The notes under the pieces: generated by a model
The model's database searches: none
Seen by the model: the letters and a program-made list of their open reading frames with translations, nothing else
Told to the model about the DNA's origin: nothing
Shown here: positions 1 through 7,072 of the stretch, one piece after another
Position numbering within the stretch: position 1 is the stretch's first letter
How the letters are laid out: every line of letters begins with the position of its first letter
Translations under genes and position numbers: made by a program
Assembly (NCBI GenBank): GCA_004151065.3
Contig: NWUY0303878833.1
Span: 1-10,312 of the forward strand
Length of the DNA: 10,312 bases
Origin: Larix sibirica
Taxonomy: Eukaryota; Streptophyta; Pinopsida; Pinales; Pinaceae
Direction of reading: 5' to 3'

Positions 1-137
1 CTTAAATCCGTCGGAAGTGGTCATTTTCAACGACTGGGAAATAGAGGAGCTCTTGTGCAGAGTTATTTGAAGTTCCTTTCTCAGATCACTATCCTTAGCA
101 TTGACTTCCCAATCATTCCAGGCAATTGGGGGCATCA
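1..137 (-). pseudogene. Continuation of the unknown frame, truncated by the window edge
   Basis: At about 118-137 the unknown frame described at 744-118 hits a stop, while the next frame is open from MPPIAWNDWEVNAKDSDLRK through ELQITLHKSSSISQSLK to the first base of the window. The hand-over within about 20 bases suggests one frameshift in a single old ORF. The fragment is hydrophilic and has no motif I know. Its downstream end lies outside the window. Confidence 0.4.
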
Positions 138-744
138 ACAAGGTCACCATCAAAAAAACCATCATCTATGAGTTGCACATGCTTGACCTTTCCCTACAAA
201 TTTCCCAAGATGTCGATCCTTGGATCCACCAGGTCATGTTTGGTGATTTCCTTCTGTTTGGCATGTGATATGTTAGATACATCTCTTGTGGACGGTACTT
301 TCCCCATGGTTGATGCTTGTCGCCAATAGACAAATTGAATTGTGGGTCATTCAGAGGTTCTCAACTTGTTGTGTTTGGAAAGCTCCAATTCGGATGTGCT
401 ACACTACTTCAATTCTTTGGAATGTGAAATTCATTCAGACTAATCATCCTTTAATAGATGGGTTATGCGATTGAGATAGGCCATTAATGTTGGGGCATAG
501 TGGAGGATCGACATGATGATTTTCCTAAATTTTTCTATCGAATCATGGTTTCATATGGGTGAGCCTCGATTTAGTAATTCTAGGAGTTCATTTCTCTTTA
601 ATGCGGAAAGGACAATTGTACCGATGCCATGTGACACTGACAACAAATGATCTAGGACTGGTGGGTTCCCCCTGACCACAATGGTTTGAACTAAATCATA
701 ACTAACTAAACTGATATAATGGATAAGAACTAGGAAATGGAAAA
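118..744 (-). pseudogene. Unknown coding-like frame downstream of integrase
   Basis: One minus-strand frame runs 744 to 118 (about 209 codons), interrupted by six internal stops and closed by a seventh; all seven are TAG or TGA, none TAA. It has ordinary protein-like composition: LVSYDLVQTIVVRGNPPVLD, LLSVSHGIGTIVLSALKRNE with LLELLNRG, KFRKIIMSILHYAPTLMAYL, then QASTMGKVPSTRDVSNIS, TKHDLVDPRIDILGNL and HVQLIDDGFFDGDLVDAPN. I recognise no domain. It begins about 70 bases after the pol stop, where most Ty3/gypsy elements would enter the polypurine tract and 3' LTR. It may be an extra ORF of the element, an inserted host fragment or part of another repeat. The plus-strand openings over this region are shadows. 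Confidence 0.5.
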
Positions 745-815
745 ATCACCAAACTGAAAAAGAACCTAACTCCCAACTAACTCACTCTTGGTAATAGGAA
801 TGGCATCTGGTGGAA

Positions 816-1345
816 TCACTTATCATAAATATAGGGCTTCAAGCGTGTGTTATTCACCCAACTTGGATGGATAATACCATCGAGTTGTGCTAGCTTAACT
901 ACTCTATATTCTTTGATGTCTACAACAATGAACGATCCCATCCAATGCATTTGGATTTTTCTTGGATGCTTCATAAATGTGTTGTCATAAAGTAAAACTT
1001 AGTCACCTATGTTAAACTTTTTGTTCTTGATATGCCTATCATGCCAAGAATTTTGTTGCTTTTTTTTACTATTTCATGATAATCATCCAAGAAGCAGGAT
1101 TCTTCAAGTTCCATTAGTTCTACAAGACGTTCTGCAACCGATTCTTCCTACATCATGTGTGTTGCATGTTTGATATAGAGTCTTGGAACCACAAATTTCT
1201 AAAACAACTACTTCTCTCCCATATACCAATTGAAATGGATTTTGTTTATGCAATTTTTTTTAGTGGTCATGTATTCCCATACCATGGATAGTATTTGGTC
1301 ATCCCAATAGTCATGATTTACACAACATACTTTTGTGAGCCCAAT
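816..1345 (-). pseudogene. Integrase C-terminal region with GPY/F-like module
   Basis: Continuation of integrase after the core. Readable pieces in order: WDDQILSMVWEYMTT, a shift beside an A8 run into PFQLVYGREVVV, back to EESVAERLVELMELEES with DDYHEIVKKSNK, then a last shift to HDRHIKNKKFNIGD and MHWMGSFIVVDI, ending in SWVNNTRLKPYIYDK and TGA. The WMGSF...RLKPY arrangement corresponds to the GPY/F module that closes many Ty3/gypsy integrases. I see no chromodomain after it, because the frame stops immediately. At least three frameshifts and several stops break it. Confidence 0.7.
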
Positions 1346-1717
1346 CTATATAATTTTATTGAAAGATTCTACATTGTCGTTCACTTGCAGGTGATATTCA
1401 CTACTTTTATGGTATTGTATCAATAATTCTCTTGTCAATGTTTCAATGGTGGTGTTCAAGAAGTACTTTCCATGGTCACTTGTGAGGATTTTAGGACATC
1501 CAAACCAAGTGATGATGTTCTTGTAGAAAAATTGAGTTTTTGTGAAGTAGTCATGGAGAGGTGTTGCTTCATCCCATATAGTTAGATAGTCGGTTGCGGT
1601 AATGATATAACATGCTTTAGAATGTTTCGTGGGTGGTTTAATAGGTCCCATGGAATCAACGACCTATATTTCAAATGTCTACAACTCCCATACTAGTTGG
1701 AGTGGAAGCTCATCTTG
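1346..1717 (-). pseudogene. Integrase catalytic core (DDE, rve)
   Basis: The catalytic core carries out strand transfer of element DNA into the host. The first catalytic Asp is in ITATDYLTIW (codon 1589-1591), the second in LTSDHGKYF (1475-1477), and the Glu in NDNVESFNK (1367-1369). Exactly 35 residues separate the second Asp from the Glu, the D-D-35-E spacing of retroviral and Ty3/gypsy integrases. The triad is intact even though the zinc finger and RT are not. Between 1717 and 1651 the frame carries TGA and two TAG codons. The open part begins at an internal Met (MGPIKPP), which is not a real start. The open run stops at a TAG after NKII. Confidence 0.85.
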
Positions 1718-1936
1718 TCAAGATGGCTTACCAAATTGCTGGTAGGAATCACATTTATTGGCATGTTCCTCATCTTCTTTGAAAACCTTTGGCCACCACA
1801 AACTTGCTTGGAGTATTTTCCTTCCTACAAATTTTCCACTAAAATTTCCACCCACAACACTAGCATGTAATTCCCACAAAATTATATGTCTCTCATGATC
1901 TAATATGCAGCATCGTAAAATTCCATCACTTCCCAA
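1718..1936 (-). pseudogene. Integrase zinc-binding (H2C2) domain, two ligands lost
   Basis: N-terminal integrase domain of the Ty3/gypsy polyprotein, which normally folds around one zinc ion held by His-His-Cys-Cys. The segment has the family pattern: a first His in ELHAS, then GGNF where GGH is expected, KILQASLWWPKVF, and KCDSYQQ where CxxC is expected. The second His is Asn and the second Cys is Tyr, so only two ligands remain and the finger could not form. It is in the same frame as RNase H upstream and the catalytic core downstream, which confirms one polyprotein. A TGA just after GKPS, where Arg is usual, fits a CGA-to-TGA change. Confidence 0.8.
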
Positions 1937-1996
1937 CTAATAAATTTGTCTCGTTATCAACTAGTATTCTACAGCTCATACAACCAAGTAAGGTTT

Positions 1997-2620
1997 CTAT
2001 GTTGTAGAATAATCATTAGCTTCCTTCCATGTTGTAAGGAATAATGTGATCTCTTCTAAATGATTAGGGTTTGCTTCTACTCGAAAGAGTGCTACATTTT
2101 GTAATTGATCATCAATAGGCGTATTTGCTTCTCTAGATTCTATCCATGAGAGGTGATTAGGTCCATAGTTATGTCTCACGGGCTTGACTATTACTTCAAA
2201 TGAACACTCTTGAAATAAAAGTATCCATCTACATATATGAACTTCTAGGACAAGTTTTTTCACCAAGTACTTTAGAGATGAATGATCAGTGAAGAATTTA
2301 AGGTGTATTCCCAACAAATAGTGATGGAATATTTGGAGAGCATAGATCATTGCCATCCCTTCCCACTCTATGTTTGTGTAGTTATGTTCATCTTGCAATA
2401 TATTTTTACTAGAAAAGTAGATTGGGTGATCCATCTCACCTTCCCCTGGTTGAGCTAATATAGCACCAAGAGAAATGCTTGGTGTGTCGGCATGGACATG
2501 GAATTCCATTTTCCAATTGGGGAATGTCAAAATAGGAGCATTAACCATTCTTTCTTTCAGTGTTGTGAAATCATTTTCACAATCTTCAGTACACTTGAAA
2601 GCTTCAGTTTTTTTTAGCAA
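1997..2620 (-). pseudogene. RNase H domain of Ty3/gypsy pol
   Basis: This 207-codon open stretch is the longest unbroken piece of pol and lies directly after RT in the same frame. It degrades the RNA strand of the RNA-DNA hybrid during reverse transcription. The RT_RNaseH-type pattern is clear: HADTPSISLGAILAQ (Asp at about residue 45), the Glu at about residue 85 in YTNIEWEGMAMIYAL, and FTDHSSLKYL (Asp at about residue 112). The fourth acidic position near the C-terminus, expected before LSR, reads GPNHLSW, so Asp appears as Asn and Arg as Trp. Both changes fit G-to-A and C-to-T transitions. The tail (residues about 160-207) is the tether leading to integrase. It ends at TAG, and further stops lie between 1996 and 1937. 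Confidence 0.85.
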
Positions 2621-2639
2621 CTATTCCAATGGTGCAATG

Positions 2640-3340
2640 ATTGAGGCGTGGTTTCAAATAAATTTTCTTTAGTATCCTATATGTCCTAAAGTAGAGTGTA
2701 TCTACTTGATCGATGTAGGTTCCTGTAACTTGACAATAGCTACAATTTTTATAGGGTCTACTAGCACTTTGTTGCGGCATACAATGTATCCCAAGAAGTT
2801 TCCAAAAGGAACACAAAAAATACATTTCCACAAGTTCAACAAGATCCTCATTTGCTGACAGTATTCCAACATTAGTTGGAGTAGCATGGCATGATATTTA
2901 GGCAAGTTGTAGACTATCCAATTGTCTAAGTATACCTCTAGAAAATTGTGAATAAATTCTCTAAAAGATGCTATTACAATTCTAGAGGAAACAACATGTG
3001 CTCTCTTCAATCTGAATGACATGACATTATAGGCAAATGATCCCCATTCTATTGTGAAAGTTGTATTCTTTTTTTATTCTTCCACAATTCTAACCTGGTG
3101 ATAGGCCAAGAATCCATCTGTGAAGGAGTAAGTTTCATTTCCTGCCACTTTATCTAATACCTTATCATTGAATGGTGTTGGGAATGTGTCATGGATGTAT
3201 GCAGCATGCAAACTATGATAGTTGATGCACACTCTAATATCCTATATGTCTTTCTTTGTCTAGATTACTATTGGGTTGATCCAGTCTGATTCATCTACTA
3301 GAAAAATCAATCAAACACTAAGCATATGGTCAATTTAAAT
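2640..3340 (-). pseudogene. Reverse transcriptase domain of Ty3/gypsy pol, catalytic Asp lost
   Basis: RNA-dependent DNA polymerase domain. Visible motifs in order: a fingers entry (DESDWINPIV), RVCINYHSL, palm motif A with its Asp kept (YSFTDGF, Asp codon 3116-3118), the FAYNVMSFRLKRA block corresponding to the usual MPFGL-type motif B, and motif C reading YLDNW. In motif C the second Asp of YxDD is Asn (codon 2921-2923), which should abolish polymerase chemistry. The thumb/connection follows with TLGHIGY and a run into LLKKTEAF, where RNase H begins. Stops interrupt the domain about eight times. A one-base shift by an A7 run near 3345 separates it from the linker upstream. Confidence 0.85.
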
Positions 3341-3490
3341 TTTCACCTTTTTTTCACTTAGGGATTCAGTCTGTATGGTTAGTGTTTACTGGCTTGGCAT
3401 CTTGTTTTAATGCAATCTTGATTTGGCCTAGGTCTCCCTAGATTCCCTTAAGTTTTTTAAAATTATACGGAAATAGATCATCATATTCCT

Positions 3491-3757
3491 TCAATAGTGA
3501 TGATATCTCAAATACAGTTTGTCATCCCAATAATCTCCTATGGCTGCCATCTTTGGACTATATTCTATGCCAATATTGACTTTCTGTAGTTTCATAGGTT
3601 GGGTATAAAGTGCCCTGGAGACTTTGGATTCCTTGAAAGTTAAATGTTGAAAATGCTCTAGTTCATCTGGATCTGAGTTTTCTTGATCTATCTTAGCACA
3701 AGAAAGAAGGGATACCACTTCAAGGATCACCAAAGTGAGGTTCGACGATTATTGATG
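3491..3757 (-). pseudogene. pol segment between protease and RT (pre-RT linker)
   Basis: An open stretch of about 80 codons on the minus strand reads as the acidic linker that precedes RT in plant Ty3/gypsy pol. It has a Leu/Val-rich start (LVILEVVSLL), an acidic stretch (ENSDPDELEHF), and a segment ending in IGDYWDD. I assign it by position and by general resemblance to plant gypsy polyproteins; it carries no catalytic motif. It opens after an in-frame TAA near 3757 and loses frame at about 3508, where the reading continues one frame over into LLKEYDDLFP. No protease signature (D-S/T-G) is visible just upstream. Confidence 0.6.
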
Positions 3758-3849
3758 GGAAGGAAAAATATACAAGTGTCCTACGTTCCACAACTAGTAT
3801 GTGCACAATACTCCCTTGATTACTATCAATGCTAGTATGTTACTAAGTC

Positions 3850-5192
3850 ATTGATTGTAGAGAAAGAAAAGTAATGAAAAAATTTTGCATGCATTTTCTT
3901 CCTACACCTAGTCTATTGAATTGTCTCCTCATGCAAGTACCAATCCTTAGGCATAGGTCCCAACTCATGTAAAAACTGATGAACACTATTAAGCTATGGT
4001 GTTACCACTAATCTGAGAAGAACTATTACTACTTCCTCCTACTAGTGAACCGGTTTGTGAACTATTCATACTACTTCTCATCTAATTATACCAAGGCAAT
4101 TACAAAATAAAGTTATAAAACTTTGTTACCAAATTATGATAGGGAACCTGGGGGTCAAAAAAATGAGTGCTACCTCCATTTCTTCCTGTATCTACTTATA
4201 CTACAATGGGGGGTTCACTTTTTGGGGTGTTTCCATCTTCCCCGGGGCCTGATAGTTCTGACTATTTAGCAACTGCATCTAGGGATGGTTTGAGTGACTA
4301 ATATGGCACTATGTTACTTGGTAACTAGATTTTTTTGTCTTGTTTCTTGCTCGGTCCTTCTCCCCATCTTCTTATTGGGTTTCCTTACACTTATATCCTT
4401 CGTTCTCTTAGCCTAGAGCTAGTCAGTCCCTCTCTTCTCTTCATCTGACATAGCTCTTTTTGATGTTCTTCATTTCTTTCCCCATTCTCTAGTTCTTTCT
4501 TTGTTGCATACTTCATATTCATTCCTTTCTAATATGTGCTTTCCAGCATTGTTCATGGATTTTCGCTCTTATTTCTACACTCTCATCCTTGGCATCGTTA
4601 TTGGATTCCCCCTCCATTGACGATAGTTCCTACCATCCGCAATGTAGTAGCATCACCTTGACCTTTTCCCCTGGGTGTAAAGGTTTTATTCCTCCATTCT
4701 AATCTAGTTCAATGGTAAGAGCCTAAATTCAACCATTCAGGTCTTAATCCAGAGAAAAAATTATTTTAGTAATATTCCTCTAGCTCCCCTTCTAAGTTTG
4801 TCTTCATCCATGGATGCATATTGGTTATTTTCAGCTACAAATTCCAAAATATAACTAGTGAGGGTGCTTTCGACTGAGAAATCAACAGCTCTATTTAGAG
4901 GTGAATCCAAATGGTTCAATTCAATCAAATCCCTTCAATTCAATTGGAAAATATTTCTTTGTCAATTTTGATATTCACGATCTTCTACAAGTCTTCGCAA
5001 CCACTCTGTGAGTTCTATTGTAATTTCAATCCACGAAATTTCATATTGATCTAGTGGAGATTTTCCATAAAAGGTATACTATTTGAGTCGTGATGCTTCC
5101 CACCCCCGTAATTTATCTTCTTAGATTATGAAATCTTCAGTTTTCTTATCCCACCATAGTTGGATCTAGCTCGATGTCACCTGCGTATCCAT
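3850..5192 (-). pseudogene. gag-like region, decayed
   Basis: Gag would form the capsid-like particle. The best stretch is 5192-4761, one frame of 144 codons starting MDTQVTSS about 35 nt after the candidate primer-binding site. It is interrupted by five stops (TAG, TAA, TAG, TGA, TGA). It includes EDKLRGWEASRLK, SPLDQYEISWIEITIEL and TSYILEFVAENNQYASMDED. After it comes a strongly charged Glu/Lys/Arg-rich frame (about 4620-4330, visible as a pyrimidine-rich plus strand), a Ser/Gly-rich piece (about 4080-4010), and LHELGPMPKDWYLHEE at about 3990-3915. I do not recognise a CCHC zinc knuckle or the capsid major homology region. The gag call rests mainly on position between the LTR end and pol. 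Confidence 0.6.
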
Positions 5193-5226
5193 TTAGTCAG
5201 CAGCATCCTATTAAAATCGGGTCTTA

Positions 5227-5238
5227 GCAATCGAACCA
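5227..5238 (-). promoter_or_regulatory. Candidate primer-binding site (initiator tRNA-Met type, degraded)
   Basis: On the minus strand the bases TGGTTCGATTGC begin two bases after the CA that may end the 5' LTR. Plant LTR elements primed by initiator tRNA-Met typically show TGGTATCAGAGC here. Ungapped identity is only 7 of 12, with both ends (TGGT and GC) kept. Position and the two-base spacer support the call more than sequence does. Confidence 0.35.
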
Positions 5239-5240
5239 TT

Positions 5241-5270
5241 TGTTGGCACAAAATTGGGATTGGGTTCTTA
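5241..5270 (-). repeat. 30-bp word, copy A (candidate LTR end)
   Basis: On the minus strand this reads TAAGAACCC, six variable bases, then AATTTTGTGCCAACA. It is matched at 8700-8729 on the same strand with 26 of 30 identities, four mismatches all within the six-base centre. Here it lies just upstream of the candidate primer-binding site. Confidence 0.75.
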
Positions 5271-5333
5271 CACCTAAAAATAGAGTTTGGATAAGATTCC
5301 CCCTCCTCATAGGAATCAATCCAAATCAAAGTC

Positions 5334-5349
5334 TTTGACCATGGTCAAA
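5334..5349. promoter_or_regulatory. Perfect 16-bp palindrome made of two inverted W-box cores
   Basis: TTTGACCATGGTCAAA is its own reverse complement. Each half contains TTGACC, a match to the W-box core TTGAC(C/T) bound by plant WRKY factors. It sits about 95 bp from the candidate LTR end. Whether it is or was a promoter site is inference. Confidence 0.3.
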
Positions 5350-5756
5350 TATTAAGATCAACCTATTAGAAGAAACTTATTTGTTATGAAACCCTCATCC
5401 CCTACCATCCTTGATCGACCATCATGTAGGATGAAGGAATCTGTAATTCGCTACAAATGTGTGAATCAACTACTGAATTGGAGGGAAACCTTTAACATTA
5501 TCTTTGCTTGGTGGTGAGGGTTATTGTGCCATGCAATTGAATGCTCTGATTTTTTAAAAGATAGGCTAAGATGGTGCAATGATGAGTTATAAGAAACTAG
5601 TGTTGTAGTTGATTGTTGGCTTGAAAATAGTTGATTGAAAGGATCAATGGTGTGGGTGTGAAAATACCAATGGATAAGAATATGGTAGACAAATCAAATA
5701 GAGTCCAATGTAAACATAATCTACCCTCTATGTCATTTTCATTTCATTATTTTCAC

Positions 5757-6008
5757 CCATGCTTTCATACTTTTGAGTAAGTATGACCTTATACCAAGCA
5801 AATAATATGGTTTGCATGTGTCATTCTTAATTTTGTTTTGCCTATTCCTTCATACTTTTGTGTAAGCACAACCTTTTAATATGCAAATAGTCGATTTCCA
5901 TGAGTCGTTCATAATTTATACCCCTTTAATCGTACTTTTGAGTAAGTGAGTACAAATTTATGATCCACATATAAAATAGTTTTTGTGTATGCCTTCATAA
6001 TTTCAATT
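5757..6008. repeat. Three diverged tandem units of about 80-85 bp
   Basis: A 16-base core, C(A/G)TACTTTTG(A/T)GTAAG, recurs at 5766-5781, 5851-5866 and 5931-5946, giving periods of 85 and 80. Each unit continues with an A-rich middle and ends near a (C)ATTCTTAAT / TTCATAATT word (about 5822, 5908 and 5995), so the repeat spans the whole unit. The units differ by substitutions and small indels. No coding frame is visible. The array could lie inside the LTR of the minus-strand element or in flanking DNA. Confidence 0.75.
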
Positions 6009-6706
6009 AGACACTTCCACTCAACGTATTATGCAGTTATATTGTAGAAGCATTCTCAAACAAATATTTGACATTTAGAATGTCACCATCTACCGTTTTT
6101 GTTTGTTGGACTACAAGATAAGGGTAGGATAATGGGAATCTAAGTTAAGTTGTGATTTGTCTATTGAGTATCCCAAGTATGGCATGTTTATATGCATGCT
6201 CAACCTTGAATTTTAAAAGAAGCCTATTAGTATGCCATCATGAAAAAGAAAGTGCACATATTACCTAACTCCATTCATACATAAAACCTAGAAAAATGCA
6301 AAAACCCTAACTCAACCTCCACTTCCACTTGGATCACTTTCTTCACTAATTAAATTAATTTCTAATTATTTGGAGAGTTCCATATTCACATGACCAAAAT
6401 CTTCTAACTTTTCTTATGATCACATAACAATATCCTTTAATTATAAAATATTTAATACCTAATCTAAAGGATAGGTTCAACCCCTTAATTGGAGTTAACA
6501 ATTTATCTAAGTTATTAATAATATTCTTAATATTCAAGAAAGGGACTACACTTAGATGTCCTAAATAATAATAGTAGATGATTTCTCATATCTATTTTAT
6601 GTGGATTTCCCTTGGATTTTCTATTAAAATTAAGTTTAAATCTTCATCTTTATGATGATTATGAAACATAATCTCCACAATATTCATGGATATCTCCTTA
6701 CTTTGT
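6009..6706. other. AT-rich stretch without a recognisable gene
   Basis: About 700 bases of AT-rich sequence. A 60-codon minus-strand opening at 6355-6537 has the Ile/Asn/Lys-rich composition expected of AT-rich DNA and matches nothing I know. The lower part (about 6540-6706) lies directly downstream, on the minus strand, of a short LINE-like piece and may be its continuation, but stops in all frames prevent a call. Confidence 0.5.
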
Positions 6707-6805
6707 CTTAAAAATCATTTTATTATGCTCCATCCAAATGTTCCATATTACTAACCTTGGAATGATTGCCCATATTGTTATTTCAACTCTATATACCTTT
6801 CTATG
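6707..6805 (-). pseudogene. Short LINE-type ORF2 relic (region after RT, before RNase H)
   Basis: About 33 minus-strand codons read RKVYRVEITIWAIIPRLVIW followed by NIWMEHNKMIFK and then a stop. The pattern I-P-x3-x-W-x-I-W-x-E/H-x-N-x-x-I-F is common in plant LINE proteins between the zf-RVT segment and the RNase H domain, where a W-IW-RN-IF string recurs. The piece is short and I see no RT catalytic motif upstream, so it is at best a fragment. It is on the opposite strand to the RNase H relic at 7609-8184, so the two are not simply one LINE. Confidence 0.4.
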
Positions 6806-6836
6806 CCCCATCTATGGGCGTGTTGCATCCCACGCC

Positions 6837-6896
6837 TTTTTAAATATTATTCATCTTTTTATTCATACATTTTTAAATATTATTCCTCTTTTTATT
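6837..6896. repeat. 33-bp tandem duplication
   Basis: A 27-base word TTTTTAAATATTATTC(A/C)TCTTTTTATT occurs at 6837-6863 and again at 6870-6896 with one mismatch. The period is 33. Just before it, GGCGTG and CACGCC form a short inverted repeat with an 8-base loop (about 6817-6836). Confidence 0.8.
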
Positions 6897-7072
6897 AAGT
6901 AGTTACAAACCTACGTGTATGATAATTCTCGTCATATATCTGATTTGGGGGTATCTTGACCTTCTTTAATAATATTTTTCTCACATTAAATAACCAAAGA
7001 TATAAAGTCACTAAGCATTGTGAATCACGATTGTAGATGTTGGGCATTATTGGAATAGTAGAATAATCTTTT
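6897..7072. other. AT-rich spacer without recognisable features
   Basis: I see no coding frame, repeat or RNA gene in this spacer between the 33-bp duplication and the first ~95-bp direct repeat. Confidence 0.5.

Larger units (their letters stand above)
816..3757 (-). pseudogene. Ty3/gypsy pol polyprotein, decayed
   Basis: This would be the replication polyprotein: RT copies element RNA, RNase H removes the RNA strand, integrase inserts the DNA. The frame that starts in the pre-RT linker (about 3757-3510) is the same frame used by RT (3330-2640), RNase H (2620-1997) and the integrase zinc and core domains (1936-1346). These blocks are therefore one ORF interrupted by stops rather than unrelated ORFs. 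Frameshifts cluster at about 3340-3510, one beside an A7 run, and at about 1240-1300 beside an A8 run. The last shift puts the integrase C-terminus in another frame that ends at 816. There is no true start codon: the first in-frame Met-like codon near 3733 is TTG. By my hand reading, most in-frame stops are TAG or TGA. Confidence 0.85.
816..5241 (-). mobile_element. Degenerate Ty3/gypsy LTR retrotransposon, internal region (gag-pol)
   Basis: Read on the minus strand, the segment keeps the order gag-like, (protease not found), reverse transcriptase, RNase H, integrase. Integrase after RNase H is the Ty3/gypsy order; Ty1/copia has integrase before RT. The upstream edge is a candidate LTR terminus ending in CA at 5241, followed after two bases by a candidate primer-binding site. 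The pol end is a stop at 816-818. The copy is inactive: gag and pol carry many in-frame stops, several frameshifts and altered catalytic or zinc-binding residues. I found no second LTR in the 815 bases downstream, so the 3' LTR is outside the window or lost, and the element may continue through the unknown frame at 744-1. Confidence 0.85.
5241..5750 (-). other. Probable 5' LTR sequence (3' part); no gene seen
   Basis: This stretch is immediately upstream, on the minus strand, of the candidate primer-binding site and ends in GTGCCAACA, so it would be LTR. I see no coding frame. It holds a perfect 16-bp palindrome at 5334-5349. The outer LTR border cannot be placed, because no second LTR is in the window to compare with. 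Confidence 0.4.

Noticed and set aside
126-474. Two plus-strand openings of 62-67 codons
   Set aside because: They lie opposite the longer minus-strand coding-like frame at 744-118, show no domain, and are best explained as antisense shadows.
640-690. Minus-strand AGGGGGAA at about 666-673 as the polypurine tract
   Set aside because: It lies inside the continuing coding-like frame and is not followed by a TG that starts a sequence repeated near 5241-6300.
1-815. 3' LTR of the gypsy element
   Set aside because: I compared this stretch by eye with 5241-6300 and found no matching block, and it keeps a coding-like frame.
2475-2672. Plus-strand 65-codon opening
   Set aside because: Antisense shadow of the RNase H domain.
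2604-2831. Second minus-strand opening overlapping the RT
   Set aside because: Off-frame shadow; the RT palm and thumb motifs are in the other frame.
5757-6008. Tandem units as a CRISPR array
   Set aside because: The units are diverged along their whole length, with no identical repeats separated by unique spacers, and the context is a plant genome.
6296-6312. AAAAACCCTAACTC as a telomere-type repeat
   Set aside because: Only one CCCTAA-like unit; no tandem array.
6355-6537. 60-codon minus-strand opening
   Set aside because: Ile/Asn/Lys-rich translation typical of AT-rich non-coding DNA; no motif.
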